Assembly: GCA_002307725.1 (NCBI GenBank)
Contig: DBUB01000007.1
Coordinates: 1-64,000 of the forward strand
Direction: 5' to 3'
DNA from: Alphaproteobacteria bacterium UBA1301
GTDB taxonomy: Bacteria; Pseudomonadota; Alphaproteobacteria; Micropepsales; Micropepsaceae
DNA length: 64,000 nt
Positions 25,533-35,275 of this stretch are shown in pieces. How positions within the stretch are numbered: position 1 is the stretch's first letter; every line of letters begins with the position of its first letter. Under the pieces are notes generated by a model. It had not been told where the DNA came from and did no database searches. It was given only the letters and a program-made list of their open reading frames with translations. Both the position numbers and the translations under genes were made by a program.

Positions 25533-26828
25533 TTACGTTGGATTCTCCAAACTGAAGACTTCGCTCTCGGCGTCATAGGAGAACAGTTCGGCGAAGCGGC
25601 CCCAGCTGGTGATGGCGCGCAGGGTTTCGTCGGCAGCGTCTTCGGTGAATTTGTCTTCGAGTTCGTCGATGAAGCGGCGGCGCGGCGCGGTGTGGCTGGC
25701 GCGTTCGTCCAAGACTTTGCGGATGTGCGCGGCGAACGGCACGTTGGCAACCAGCGTCCGCTGGAAGATTTCCTTGCGGATTTGCGTTTCGGATTCGGCG
25801 AACAGCTTGCCCATAGGGGTCAGTTTGATGTCGCCGCCTTCCATGTCGCCGAGGCGCAGCATCTGCATCTGTTCGGTGATAGGAAACAATTCGTCGACTT
25901 CGAGCTGCAGATCGGAGGCGATGTCGGGAAGGTCGGCCGTGCCGTCGTACGGCGGCGCGGCGAGGGCTTCGATCAGGCCCCACAGCGTCGAGGTTGGAAC
26001 CCGCGTGATCGGCGTGTCGGGAAGAACGCCAACCTGCGCGACATTGCGCTGGCGCTCGATCCGCCGCGCGGTCATTTCGACATAGATGCGATCGACGAAG
26101 TCCTCGAAACGTGGATCGGCGCGGTCGCGCGGATGTGGCAGGTCGATGGCGATATCGGTGGTGACGTGGCCGGGATTGGACGAGAAGATCAGCGCCCGGT
26201 CGCACATCTGCACCGCTTCCTCGATGTTGTGGGTGACCAGCAAGATCGATTTGATCGGCAGCTTCTTCTGGCTCCACAGCTCGATCAGATCGGTTCTGAG
26301 GTTTTCCGACGTCAACACGTCAAGGGCCGAGAACGGCTCGTCCATCAGAAGGATGTTGGGATGCACGACGAACGCGCGGGCGAAACCGACGCGCTGGCGC
26401 ATGCCGCCGGAAAGTTCGCGCGGGTAGGCGCTTTCGTAACCATCGAGGCCGATGAGGTCGATGGTTTCCAGCGCCCTTGTGCGGATTTCCTTTTCCGGCA
26501 GTCCCAAGGCTTCGAGGCCGAGCTGCACGTTTTCCAGCACCGTCAGCCAGGGAAACAGCGCGAAGCTCTGGAACACCATGGCGATACCGCTCGCCGGCCC
26601 GTCGATTTTGTTGCCGAGATAGGTGAGCGTGCCGGCTTGCGGGCGAGCGAGCCCCGCGATCAGCCGCAGCAAGGTCGATTTTCCCGAGCCGGAACGGCCC
26701 AAGAGGCCGACGATCTCGCCTTCTTTCAGTCTGAGATTGACGCCGTCGAGCACGAGCAGCTCATCGCCGCCCGGTCGCGGAAATGACCGGCGCACATTGG
26801 CGACATCGAGGAGGATGTTGTTGTCCAT
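25533..26828 (-). CDS. ABC importer ATPase with C-terminal AAA-associated domain (NitT/TauT type)
   Basis: The first 250 residues are an ABC ATPase. Walker A is GLLGRSGSGKST, the Q-loop region MVFQSFALFPWLT, the signature LSGGMRQRVGFARA and Walker B ILLMDEPFSALD. About 150 further residues form the AAA-associated C-terminal domain found in nitrate/sulfonate/bicarbonate transporters (VDELFPITEQMQMLRLGDMEG). That extension may sense substrate. It is paired with the double permease encoded 13 bases upstream on the same strand. No substrate-binding protein gene is adjacent, so the ligand is unknown. Confidence 0.9.
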   Translation of the reverse strand: MDNNILLDVANVRRSFPRPGGDELLVLDGVNLRLKEGEIVGLLGRSGSGKSTLLRLIAGLARPQAGTLTYLGNKIDGPASGIAMVFQSFALFPWLTVLENVQLGLEALGLPEKEIRTRALETIDLIGLDGYESAYPRELSGGMRQRVGFARAFVVHPNILLMDEPFSALDVLTSENLRTDLIELWSQKKLPIKSILLVTHNIEEAVQMCDRALIFSSNPGHVTTDIAIDLPHPRDRADPRFEDFVDRIYVEMTARRIERQRNVAQVGVLPDTPITRVPTSTLWGLIEALAAPPYDGTADLPDIASDLQLEVDELFPITEQMQMLRLGDMEGGDIKLTPMGKLFAESETQIRKEIFQRTLVANVPFAAHIRKVLDERASHTAPRRRFIDELEDKFTEDAADETLRAITSWGRFAELFSYDAESEVFSLENPT

Positions 26829-26841
26829 CGGTGATGCCCTC

Positions 26842-28563
26842 TCAGGCGAGTTTGTACTTGCGTTCGGCGTACCAATAGAGCGGGCGCCAGAACAGGCGGT
26901 TGACCACTACGACATAGAGACACATCACGAAAATGCCGATCACGATGCGCTTGAAATCGCCCGCTGTGGTGGCGTCGGCAATGTAGGCGCCAAGCCCATA
27001 GGCGTGCAGCGATTTGTTGCCCCAACTGACCACTTCGGCGACGATCGCCGCGTTCCACGATCCGCCCGAGGCGGTGATGGCGCCGGTGACGTAATAGGGC
27101 AATACCGCAGGCAAACCGACTGTTTTCCACCACAGCCAGCCTTTGACTTGGAAATTGGACGCCACATCGCGCAGCTCGCGCGGCAAAGCGCTGGCGCCGG
27201 CGATGACATTGAACAGAATGTACCACTGGGTCCCCAGCACCATCAGCGGCGACAGCCAGATGTTGGGATTGAGGTTCCACGCCACGATCAGCGATACCGC
27301 GATCGGAAATACCAAATTGGCCGGAAACGCTGCCAGGAACTGGGCGACCGGTTGGATCACCTGCGCCAGATGCGGCCTGAGACCGACGTAAATCCCGATC
27401 GGGGTCCAGATGACACTGGCCAGTGCGATCAGCACCACCACCCGCACCATGGTCGCCAGGCCGCGCAAAGATGTGTCGAGCAGTTCGGGGCCGCTGAACG
27501 AGGCGCAGGCAAAGCGAACGACATGCCAGGTCACCCAGCCGCCAGCGATCGCCAACAAGCCGTACCAGATCACGTCGGCGATCCGGGAGCGCTTGCCGTC
27601 CTCCACTTTGCGGGCCCGGCGCGGCAGTTTCAGGGTCCAGCTCCAGTGCATCAGACGGCTGAACGGGCGCGACAGCCAGTCGAGCAGCTTGGAGCGCCGG
27701 AACATGGTCAAGGCCCAGCTTTCGGGCTCTTCGTCGCCCGGTTCGGAATCGATGCGGAAACGATGGGCCCAGGCCACCAGCGGCCGGAACAGGAGCTGGT
27801 CGAAGATGACGATCACCACCAGCATGGCGCCGATGGCGTAGAGAATGGCGCCGAGGTTCCTGGCAGCGATGGCGGTCTGAATATAGGAACCGATGCCGGG
27901 CAGGGCGATGGAAGTGGGTCCGACGCTGATCGCCTCCGCCGCCACCACGAAGAACCAACCGCCGGACATGCTCATCATCATGTTCCAGACCAGCTGGGGC
28001 ATGCCGAACGGCGCCTCGATCCGCCAGAACCGGGCCCAGGAGGACAGGCCGAAGGTCTTGCCGGCCTCGGTCAGCTCGGCCGGGACGGTCCGCAGCGACT
28101 GGTAGAAGCTGAAAGCCATGTTCCACGCCTGGGATGTGAAAATGGCGAAAACCGCAGCAATTTCAGCCCCCAGGATTCGGCCCGGTGCCAGCGACAGGAA
28201 GAACACCACGGTGACGGAAATGAAGCCGAGGATGGGCACCGACTGCAGGATGTCCAGCAGCGGAATGAGAAGCAGCCCGGCGCGCGGCGATTTGGCCGCC
28301 CAGGTCGCATAGGAAAAGGTGAAAATCAGCGAAAACGCCATTGCCACCAGCATCCTAAGCGCCGTGCGGAAGGCGTAATTGGGCAGGTTGGCGGGGTCGA
28401 GCGAGATGCCTTTGGCGGTCACGGCGGCGATCGGCTGCACCAGTTCGCGGCTGGCCTCGGCCAACAGGATGATCAGCCCAAACACGAAGATCGCGGCCAG
28501 GATGTCCCACGACCGCGGCAGCAGTTTCTGGGTCTCAATCGAGACGGGGGGCAGGATTCTCAT
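26842..28563 (-). CDS. Fused double ABC permease (NitT/TauT type)
   Basis: This 573-residue protein carries two complete binding-protein-dependent permease domains in one chain. The first EAA-like loop lies in LRTVPAELTEAGKTFGLSSWARFWRIEAP, the second in ALPRELRDVASNFQVKGWLWWKTVGLP. Each half has about five to six membrane segments. A charged cytoplasmic linker near residue 290 joins them. One chain therefore replaces the usual homodimer. It is the first gene of the pair with the ATPase. Confidence 0.88.
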   Translation of the reverse strand: MRILPPVSIETQKLLPRSWDILAAIFVFGLIILLAEASRELVQPIAAVTAKGISLDPANLPNYAFRTALRMLVAMAFSLIFTFSYATWAAKSPRAGLLLIPLLDILQSVPILGFISVTVVFFLSLAPGRILGAEIAAVFAIFTSQAWNMAFSFYQSLRTVPAELTEAGKTFGLSSWARFWRIEAPFGMPQLVWNMMMSMSGGWFFVVAAEAISVGPTSIALPGIGSYIQTAIAARNLGAILYAIGAMLVVIVIFDQLLFRPLVAWAHRFRIDSEPGDEEPESWALTMFRRSKLLDWLSRPFSRLMHWSWTLKLPRRARKVEDGKRSRIADVIWYGLLAIAGGWVTWHVVRFACASFSGPELLDTSLRGLATMVRVVVLIALASVIWTPIGIYVGLRPHLAQVIQPVAQFLAAFPANLVFPIAVSLIVAWNLNPNIWLSPLMVLGTQWYILFNVIAGASALPRELRDVASNFQVKGWLWWKTVGLPAVLPYYVTGAITASGGSWNAAIVAEVVSWGNKSLHAYGLGAYIADATTAGDFKRIVIGIFVMCLYVVVVNRLFWRPLYWYAERKYKLA

Positions 28564-28710
28564 GTCGGATGCGCTCGCAAACGCTGGCGCACGTAACCAT
28601 GCGCCAGGGTGGGCCGTATAATGAAAGTTCGGTCACAACCAGCAGTTCTCCAGATATTTTCCCTGATGGCCGGCAGCAGTCAGTTTTCGCCGCAGGTACA
28701 GGGGTTTGAC

Positions 28711-28740
28711 TTGCGCCCTGCGACAGTTCCGGCATAAATA
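28711..28740 (+). promoter_or_regulatory. Putative leuA promoter
   Basis: TTGCGC at 28711-28716 and TAAATA at 28735-28740 are 18 bp apart. A TTGACT at 28706-28711 overlaps the -35 region. They lie upstream of the leader frame in the 500-bp gap before leuA. Confidence 0.35.
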
Positions 28741-28903
28741 CGTCGGCAAAAGTGAGGCCCCGCTCGCCCGGTTCACGGGCGCTTAAGGGCGATTGGTTAA
28801 AAGTTTAGCGAGCTGATAACTCGGCGGGCGGAACGGCGATCCGGCGATGACGCAAGGCGCGACCAGACATGACGCAGAATGCGGGTTTTCCGCAGGCGTT
28901 GTC

Positions 28904-28978
28904 GTGTGCGCCCACTTCACGCCCCGACCTTCCCTCGGTTTGCCGCGTGGCGAGCTTCTCCTCCTTAGATGCCCCTAG
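28904..28978 (+). CDS. leuA leader peptide (attenuator peptide)
   Basis: A GTG-started frame of 24 codons ends GELLLLRCP before TAG at 28976-28978; the four leucine codons are consecutive (CTT CTC CTC CTT). Two more leucines precede them (SLGLPRG). The frame extends in phase to an ATG at 28847, giving 43 codons, so the start is uncertain. Its place before leuA and the following hairpin support ribosome-mediated attenuation by leucine supply. Confidence 0.55.
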   Translation: MCAHFTPRPSLGLPRGELLLLRCP

Positions 28979-29019
28979 GCGCCGGCGGGTGCGGCTGATC
29001 CGCACCGGGTGTTTAGGGG
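28972..29019 (+). promoter_or_regulatory. leuA leader hairpin
   Basis: CCCCTA at 28972-28977 can pair with TAGGGG at 29014-29019. Within it GGTGCGG at 28988-28994 pairs perfectly with CCGCACC at 29000-29006 over a five-base loop. The outer left arm overlaps the leader stop codon, so a terminating or stalled ribosome would open it. A clear U tract is lacking, so the mechanism could act on translation or by Rho. Confidence 0.45.
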
Positions 29020-29081
29020 AAATCGCGCGAAAGGAGAGATCGAAGCCGCTATAAGCGGTGAACGGAAGGAACGTATTGGCC

Positions 29082-30644
29082 ATGACGACGACATCAACCG
29101 ACAAAAACCGGGTTCAGGTTTTCGACACGACGCTGCGTGACGGCGAGCAATCGCCCGGCGCGGCAATGACCTTCGAGGAGAAGCTGGAAGTCGCCGATTG
29201 TCTCGATGCCCTGGGCGTCGACATCATCGAAGCGGGTTTCCCAATTTCCAGCCAAGGTGATTTTGACGCCGTTTCCGAAATTGCACGCCGCGTGAAGAAC
29301 GCTAGCGTTTGTGGTTTGGCGCGTGCGGGTTTTAAGGACATCGACCGTGCCGCCGAAGCGGTGAAGCACGCCCAACGCCCGCGTATTCACACTTTTATTT
29401 CGACCAGCCCGGTGCACATGAAGCACAAGCTGAACATGGGCGCCAATGCCGTGCTCGATGCGGTCGGTGTTTCCGTCAGTCACGCCCGCAAGCTGGTTGA
29501 CGACGTGCAGTGGAGCGCCGAAGACGCCACCCGCACCGAACGCGATTTTCTCTGCCGCTGTGTCGAACTCGCCATCCGCTCCGGTGCCACCACGGTGAAC
29601 ATCCCGGATACGGTGGGTTACGCCACGCCGCAGGAGTTCTATGAACTCATCCAGATGCTGTTCAACCGCGTGCCCAACATCGACAAAGCGGTGATCGCCA
29701 CCCATTGTCACAATGACTTGGGATTGGCGGTGGCAAACTCGCTGGCAGGTGTGCTGGCGGGAGCGCGGCAGGTGGAATGCACCATCAACGGCATCGGCGA
29801 ACGGGCCGGCAATGCGGCGCTGGAAGAAATCGTCATGGCGCTCAAGGTCCGGGGGGATCTGATGCCGTTCACGACGGGCGTCAATTCCACGCTGCTGTCG
29901 AAAGCCTCCAAGCTGGTGTCGAACGTCACCGGCTTTCCGGTGCAGTACAACAAGGCGATCGTCGGCAAAAACGCCTTCAGCCACGAAAGCGGCATCCATC
30001 AAGACGGCATGCTGAAAAACGTGGAAACCTACGAGATCATGCGCCCCGAAACCGTGGGCGTGAAGGAGACCTCGCTGGTTCTGGGCAAGCTGAGCGGCCG
30101 TCACGCCTTCAAGGACAAGCTCGCCAATCTCGGCTACGAACTGGCCGACGCCGCCTTCGAGGACGCGTTCCGCCGCTTCAAGGCACTGGCCGACAAGAAG
30201 AAGAATGTGTTCGACGACGACATTGCCGCTCTGGTCGACGACGAGATTGGCCGCGCTCAGGACCTCATCGTCGTCAAGGGGCTGAAGGTGATGACTGGCG
30301 TCGGCATCCCGCCGTCGGCCGAAATGACCTTGACCATCGAAGGTAAGGACAAGACGGCCGAGGTGACCGGCGACGGCGCCGTCGACGCGATCTTCAACGC
30401 TATCCGTGAACTTTATCCCCACACCGTCAACTTACAGGTCTATCAAGTAAAGGCGGTGACCGAGGGGACCGACGCGCAGGCGCACGTCAGTGTCCGGCTC
30501 GAAGAAGATGGCCGTACGGTCATAGGCAGAGGCGCTGACACCGATACATTGGTGGCTTCTGCCTACGCCTATGTTAATGCATTGAACAAGCTCTTGGTGA
30601 AACGCAGGAAGCAGGCGCCCGAAACCCTGAACGTCGCACAGTGA
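29082..30644 (+). CDS. leuA: 2-isopropylmalate synthase
   Basis: LeuA condenses acetyl-CoA with 2-oxoisovalerate, the first committed step of leucine synthesis. The 520-residue protein has the DRE-TIM motif FDTTLRDGEQSPG. The metal-site region is ATHCHNDLGLAVANSLAG. NGIGERAGNAALEE is the second signature. The last 120 residues form the leucine-binding regulatory domain. ATG 29082 follows AAGGAA; a GTG at 29058 is also in frame. The 2-oxoisovalerate supply comes from the ilv genes in the same window. Confidence 0.97.
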   Translation: MTTTSTDKNRVQVFDTTLRDGEQSPGAAMTFEEKLEVADCLDALGVDIIEAGFPISSQGDFDAVSEIARRVKNASVCGLARAGFKDIDRAAEAVKHAQRPRIHTFISTSPVHMKHKLNMGANAVLDAVGVSVSHARKLVDDVQWSAEDATRTERDFLCRCVELAIRSGATTVNIPDTVGYATPQEFYELIQMLFNRVPNIDKAVIATHCHNDLGLAVANSLAGVLAGARQVECTINGIGERAGNAALEEIVMALKVRGDLMPFTTGVNSTLLSKASKLVSNVTGFPVQYNKAIVGKNAFSHESGIHQDGMLKNVETYEIMRPETVGVKETSLVLGKLSGRHAFKDKLANLGYELADAAFEDAFRRFKALADKKKNVFDDDIAALVDDEIGRAQDLIVVKGLKVMTGVGIPPSAEMTLTIEGKDKTAEVTGDGAVDAIFNAIRELYPHTVNLQVYQVKAVTEGTDAQAHVSVRLEEDGRTVIGRGADTDTLVASAYAYVNALNKLLVKRRKQAPETLNVAQ

Positions 30645-30735
30645 TACGGCCCGGCTCCGGGGAAGTCCTCGGGGCCGAGACGGCTCATTGCAGGGGTCCG
30701 GCGATCCGGCTCACGAAAGGAATGGCAGGTTAAGC

Positions 30736-31776
30736 ATGTTCGGCAGTCTTCTCGGCGCGCTGTCGAGCGATATGGCGATCGACCTCGGAACCGCGAACAC
30801 CCTCGTCTATGTCAAGGGACGCGGCATCGTTCTCAACGAACCGTCCGTCGTCGCCACGATCAATCGAGGGGGTAAGAAACAGGTCCGTGCCGTCGGCAAC
30901 GACGCCAAGATGATGCTGGGGCGTACCCCCGGCAATATCGAGGCGATTCGGCCGATGCGCGACGGCGTCATCGCGGATTTCGAAATTGCGGAGGAGATGA
31001 TCAAACATTTCATCCGCAAGGTGCACAACCGCAGGTCGTTCGCCAATCCCATGATCATCGTCTGCGTGCCGTCCGGTTCGACGGCGGTGGAGCGGCGTGC
31101 CATTCAGGAATCGGCCCTGTCGGCCGGGGCTAGGCGCGTCTTCCTGATCGAGGAGCCGATGGCGGCGGCAATCGGCGCCGGTTTGCCGGTGTCTGAGCCG
31201 ACCGGCTCGATGGTGGTCGATATCGGCGGCGGCACCACGGAAGTGGCGGTGCTGTCGCTCGGCGGCATCGTCTATTCGCGCTCGGTGCGGGTCGGCGGCG
31301 ACAAGATGGACGAGGCCATCATCGCCTACATCCGCCGTCACCAGAACCTTCTTATTGGCGAAGCCTCGTCCGAGCGCATCAAGAAGGAAATCGGCTCGGC
31401 CGCGCCGCCGCCGGATGGCACCGGGGTGACCTTGGAAATCAAGGGCCGCGACCTTTTGAACGGCGTGCCGAAGGAAATCACGATTACCCAGCGCCATATC
31501 GCCGAGGCCCTGGCCGAGCCGGTCGGGCAGATCGTCGAGGCGGTCAAGGTTGCTTTGGAAGCGACGCCGCCGGAACTGGCGGCTGACATTGTCGACAAGG
31601 GCATCGTGCTGACGGGCGGCGGCTCGCTGCTGGCAAATCTCGATCAAGTGCTACGCGAAGAGACGGGCCTGCCGATCTCGATCGCCGACGATCCCTTGTC
31701 CTGTGTGGCACTGGGAACCGGACGGGTGCTGGAAAACACCAAAGGCATGCGGCACGTTCTATCAACTGCCTTCTGA
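30736..31776 (+). CDS. mreB: Rod-shape actin homologue MreB
   Basis: MreB forms membrane-bound filaments that direct lateral wall synthesis. The 346-residue protein begins MFGSLLGALSSDMAIDLGTA, where the short amphipathic N-terminus precedes the phosphate-1 loop DLGTANTLVYVKGRGIVLNEPSV. The phosphate-2 and adenosine motifs are DIGGGTTEVAVLSLGGIV and GIVLTGGGSLL. The ATG at 30736 gives the normal N-terminus. It heads the mreBCD-mrdA-rodA operon. Confidence 0.97.
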   Translation: MFGSLLGALSSDMAIDLGTANTLVYVKGRGIVLNEPSVVATINRGGKKQVRAVGNDAKMMLGRTPGNIEAIRPMRDGVIADFEIAEEMIKHFIRKVHNRRSFANPMIIVCVPSGSTAVERRAIQESALSAGARRVFLIEEPMAAAIGAGLPVSEPTGSMVVDIGGGTTEVAVLSLGGIVYSRSVRVGGDKMDEAIIAYIRRHQNLLIGEASSERIKKEIGSAAPPPDGTGVTLEIKGRDLLNGVPKEITITQRHIAEALAEPVGQIVEAVKVALEATPPELAADIVDKGIVLTGGGSLLANLDQVLREETGLPISIADDPLSCVALGTGRVLENTKGMRHVLSTAF

Positions 31777-31812
31777 TAGCCTTCCGGCTGGAGGCGGTGG
31801 GTCGGAGCAGGT

Positions 31813-32853
31813 ATGGGTAACAGTAGCTGGAGGATTTCGCGGTCGCGCGGCAGAGCCCATCTGCCGCTCGCCGTCGTCGCCGTGCTGGCTGTTGTGCTGA
31901 TCCTGTTCGGCAAGGTCCAGTCCTCGATGTTTGACCGGGCCCGTACCAACCTCGCCGACTGGATGAGCCCGGCGCTGTCGGCGACCCGTACGCCGATGCA
32001 AGTGGCGGGGCGCTGGCTTGCCTCGATCGGCGATTTCTTCTGGGTTTACCAGGAAAACATGCGCCTCAAGGAAGAGAATGCCCGCCTCAAACAATGGCAC
32101 AACTCGGCGCTGGTGCTGGACGAGCGGCTGAAGCGCTACCAGCTCTTGCTCCACGCGGTGCCGGACCCGACGATGTCGTCGGTGGTGGCGCGGGTGATCG
32201 GACGGGCCAACCACTCGTCGCTGCAGACCATGATCCTCGATGCCGGCAAGTCGAGCGGCGTCAAGCCGGGGCAGGCCGTGATCGACCAGCGCGGCATGAT
32301 CGGCCGCATCTATTTGACCGGCGAGCGTACCAGCTGGGTCATTCTTCTCACCGACTTGAACAGCCGCATTCCGGTGTCGATCGAGCCCAACAACGATCAG
32401 GCGATCATGGCTGGCGACAACTCGCCGATGCCGGTGATCGAGACACTGGCGCATGGCGTCCAGCTCAAGGCCGATGCCCAGGTCGTGACTTCGGGGGATG
32501 GCGACATTCTTCCGGCGGGTATTCCGATTGGCGTCATCGTTCCCGACAGAGGCACCTATCGCATCGCCTTGTTTGCCGATCAGACCACGGCGCAAGACGT
32601 CGAAATCGTTGATTTCAAGCTCAAGCCTGAGCAGCCGCCGCTGGTGACCCAACAAGAACTGCCGGTGACCGCTGCCGGACTGCCGCCTGTCGTCCCGCCG
32701 CCGCAAGGAACCGGTGTGGCGCCGCAGCCGGTCATGGCGCTGCCGCCGCCCGTGTTCAAACCGCTGGTGCAGCAACCGGGGGCGCCGGTGAAGCCGGGTG
32801 CTCTTCCTGCCGACAATTTGGATACCGACGTGCCCAACGCCGGTAATCAGTGA
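31813..32853 (+). CDS. mreC: Rod-shape-determining protein MreC
   Basis: MreC is a single-pass periplasmic scaffold linking MreB to the wall synthases. The 346-residue protein has one membrane segment (LPLAVVAVLAVVLILFGKV). A coiled coil follows (MRLKEENARLKQWHN), then a beta-rich domain (VVARVIGRANHSSLQTMILDAGKSSGV and later blocks). The last 70 residues are a proline/valine-rich tail. It lies 36 bases after mreB and 7 bases before mreD. Confidence 0.95.
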   Translation: MGNSSWRISRSRGRAHLPLAVVAVLAVVLILFGKVQSSMFDRARTNLADWMSPALSATRTPMQVAGRWLASIGDFFWVYQENMRLKEENARLKQWHNSALVLDERLKRYQLLLHAVPDPTMSSVVARVIGRANHSSLQTMILDAGKSSGVKPGQAVIDQRGMIGRIYLTGERTSWVILLTDLNSRIPVSIEPNNDQAIMAGDNSPMPVIETLAHGVQLKADAQVVTSGDGDILPAGIPIGVIVPDRGTYRIALFADQTTAQDVEIVDFKLKPEQPPLVTQQELPVTAAGLPPVVPPPQGTGVAPQPVMALPPPVFKPLVQQPGAPVKPGALPADNLDTDVPNAGNQ

Positions 32854-32860
32854 GGCTGCC

Positions 32861-33388
32861 GTGGAACGCTTGGGCGGTTTTTTCCATTCCCGGCACTTTG
32901 CCAATGCTATGCCAGTGCTGTTCGGCTTGGTCGGCGTCGTGATCACGAATTTGCCGTTTTCGCTGTTCGGCGGTTGGATTCCGTCGCCGATGTATGCCCT
33001 GATGCCGGTCTATTACTGGTGCTTGGTGCGTCCCGATCTGATGAGCCCGGGCTGGGTGCTTTTAATCGGTCTCGGCCATGACGTGTTTTCGGGCGAACCC
33101 ATCGGTGTCTGGGCGGCGTCGTTCGTGGTGACCTACGCGGTGATCGACAAGCAGCGCGACGCCTTTGCCGGTCTATCGGGGTGGGGTGCCATCCTCGGCT
33201 TTGCCACCGCGGCGCTGATCGCCTGCGCCACCAATTACACGATCACCTCGCTTTATTTCTGGAAGCTGATGGCGGTCGGCGGATCGATCCGGGAATTCGC
33301 GGTGACGTCGGTGCTGTATGTCGTGGTGTTGCCGCTCCTCAGCTTTACGCATCGCAAAGTGGTCGGCCCCTTGCGGAGCGAATTCTGA
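32861..33388 (+). CDS. mreD: Rod-shape-determining protein MreD
   Basis: This 175-residue inner-membrane protein has about five hydrophobic segments (VLFGLVGVVITNLPF, MYALMPVYYWCLV, AILGFATAALIACATNYTI and others). It partners MreC in the elongasome. A GTG at 32861 is used because a longer frame would overlap mreC and adds a poor N-terminus. The stop codon overlaps the ATG of mrdA (TGATG), coupling the two genes. Confidence 0.92.
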   Translation: MERLGGFFHSRHFANAMPVLFGLVGVVITNLPFSLFGGWIPSPMYALMPVYYWCLVRPDLMSPGWVLLIGLGHDVFSGEPIGVWAASFVVTYAVIDKQRDAFAGLSGWGAILGFATAALIACATNYTITSLYFWKLMAVGGSIREFAVTSVLYVVVLPLLSFTHRKVVGPLRSEF

Positions 33389-35274
33389 TGCCGCTGTTCG
33401 ACCGCAAAGACAAATCCCGTTACGCCAGCTTCACTCGGCGCACATTGATGCTGTCGGGCGCCATGGGCGGGATTTTCGCGGTGCTGGGCGCACGTCTTTA
33501 CCAGCTACAGATTCTCAACGGTCACGAGTACTTGGAGGACGCGGAACACAACCGCATCAGCCAGCGGTTCATCTTCCCGCCGCGCGGGCGTATCTTCGAC
33601 CGCTTCGGCGTCGAACTGGCCTCCAACCGGCGGAACTATCGCGTCGTCATTGTGCAGGAACAAGCCAGCCCGAGCGTCGAGGCGGTGCTGGATTCGGTCG
33701 CCAAGATCATTCAGATCGATCCCGACAAGAAGCAGCGCGTGCTGCACGACATCGCGGTGAACAAGAAATTCGCGCAAGTGCCGATTGTCGAGAACCTGTC
33801 GTGGGAGGAGTTTGCCCGGGTCAGCATGCATCTGCCCTATCTGCCGGGGGTGCAGACTGATATCGGCGAGACCCGCGCCTATCCCTACCTCGCCGAGATG
33901 AGCCATGTCCTCGGCTACGTCGCGGCGGCGAACCAGAAAGACCTCGATAAGGACAACGATCCGCTGCTCGCCCAGCCCGGTTTCCGCATCGGCAAACGCG
34001 GCATCGAAAAGCAGTACGACAGCGAAATGCGCGGGGGGGCGGGCGCGTCGCAGGTCGAAGTGAATGCTTACGGCCGCGTCATCCGCGAATTGGATGCCAA
34101 GCCATCCTCGCCGGGCAAGGACGTCTGGCTCACACTCGATTGCCAGTTGCAGCGCTATGCTGAAGAGCGCCTCGGCGACGAAAGCGCAGCCTGCGTGGTC
34201 ATGGATACGGCCACCGGCGACGTGCTCGCGCTGGCGTCATCGCCCGGCTACGACCCCAATTTGTTCAATGTCGGCATCAGCACGACGGCGTGGAACGAGC
34301 TGCTCCACAACGACCACAAGCCGCTGCTGAACAAAGCGCTGTCGGGCTCCTATCCGCCGGGATCGACCTTCAAGCCGGCAATGGCACTGGCCGCCTACGA
34401 CAACGGTCTGGCTGATCTGCAGGTCTTTTGCAGCGGCTCGGTGACGATCGGCAACCACACCTTCCACTGTTACAAGAAGGGCGGGCACGGCCATGTCGAC
34501 TTGCGCCGCGGCATTCAGGTGTCGTGCGACGTCTTTTTCTATGAAGTCGCGCGGCGGCTCGGCATCGACAAGATGGAAGCGGCGGCCCGTGCGCTTGGCT
34601 TGGGGGCGCAGACCGGCATCGAACTGCCGGGTGAGAACTCCGGCTTCATCCCCAGTGCAGGCTGGAAACTGGCGCGCTACGGTGTGCCTTGGCAGCTTGG
34701 CGACACAATCAGCGCCGGTATCGGCCAGGGCTATGTGGTGGTGACGCCGATCCAACTTTGCACCATGGCGGCGCGCATCGCTTCGGGCAAGGCGCTGGTT
34801 CCGCGCATTGCTCATGTGGTCGGCAGCCGCTTCCAGCCACAGCCGATGCCGGGCGCGCTGCCGTTCTCGCCGGAAGCCTTCGCCGCGGTGCGCGACGGGC
34901 TCAACGCGGTGTGCAACGAGCCGGGTGGCACGGGTTACGCTTGGCGTATCACCGAGCCGGGTTTCGAGATGGCGGGCAAGACTGGCACCGCCCAGGTTCG
35001 CCTCATCTCCAAGCAGGAACACGACGCCGGCGTGCGCAAAAACGAATCCTTGCCGTGGAACCTGCGTGACCACGCGCTGTACTTCGCCTACGCGCCCGCC
35101 GGGTCGCCGCGCTATGCCTGCATGGTGATGATGGAACATGGCGCCGTCGGCAGCCATCCGCACGTCCAGATGGCACGCGACATCCTGTTGTTCGCCCAGC
35201 GGCGCGATCCGGTGAAGCTGCCGACGGCCTACCCGGTGCGCGCCGCCGAAGACCATCGCGAGGGGGAGGGCTGA
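33388..35274 (+). CDS. mrdA: Penicillin-binding protein 2, elongasome transpeptidase
   Basis: This class B PBP crosslinks peptidoglycan during cell elongation. It has one N-terminal membrane anchor (TLMLSGAMGGIFAVLGARLY) and a pedestal domain beginning NRISQRFIFPPRGRIFDRFG. In the transpeptidase domain the active-site serine is S326 in PPGSTFKP, with K329. The second motif is in SCDVF and the third in AGKTGTAQV. At 628 residues it is of normal length. It is coupled to mreD upstream, and rodA follows one base after its stop. Confidence 0.96.
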   Translation: MPLFDRKDKSRYASFTRRTLMLSGAMGGIFAVLGARLYQLQILNGHEYLEDAEHNRISQRFIFPPRGRIFDRFGVELASNRRNYRVVIVQEQASPSVEAVLDSVAKIIQIDPDKKQRVLHDIAVNKKFAQVPIVENLSWEEFARVSMHLPYLPGVQTDIGETRAYPYLAEMSHVLGYVAAANQKDLDKDNDPLLAQPGFRIGKRGIEKQYDSEMRGGAGASQVEVNAYGRVIRELDAKPSSPGKDVWLTLDCQLQRYAEERLGDESAACVVMDTATGDVLALASSPGYDPNLFNVGISTTAWNELLHNDHKPLLNKALSGSYPPGSTFKPAMALAAYDNGLADLQVFCSGSVTIGNHTFHCYKKGGHGHVDLRRGIQVSCDVFFYEVARRLGIDKMEAAARALGLGAQTGIELPGENSGFIPSAGWKLARYGVPWQLGDTISAGIGQGYVVVTPIQLCTMAARIASGKALVPRIAHVVGSRFQPQPMPGALPFSPEAFAAVRDGLNAVCNEPGGTGYAWRITEPGFEMAGKTGTAQVRLISKQEHDAGVRKNESLPWNLRDHALYFAYAPAGSPRYACMVMMEHGAVGSHPHVQMARDILLFAQRRDPVKLPTAYPVRAAEDHREGEG

Positions 35275-35275
35275 G

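Noticed and set aside
29094..30422. 442-codon minus-strand frame opposite leuA
   Set aside because: It is antisense to a certain gene and its His/Gly/Asp-rich composition mirrors leuA codons.
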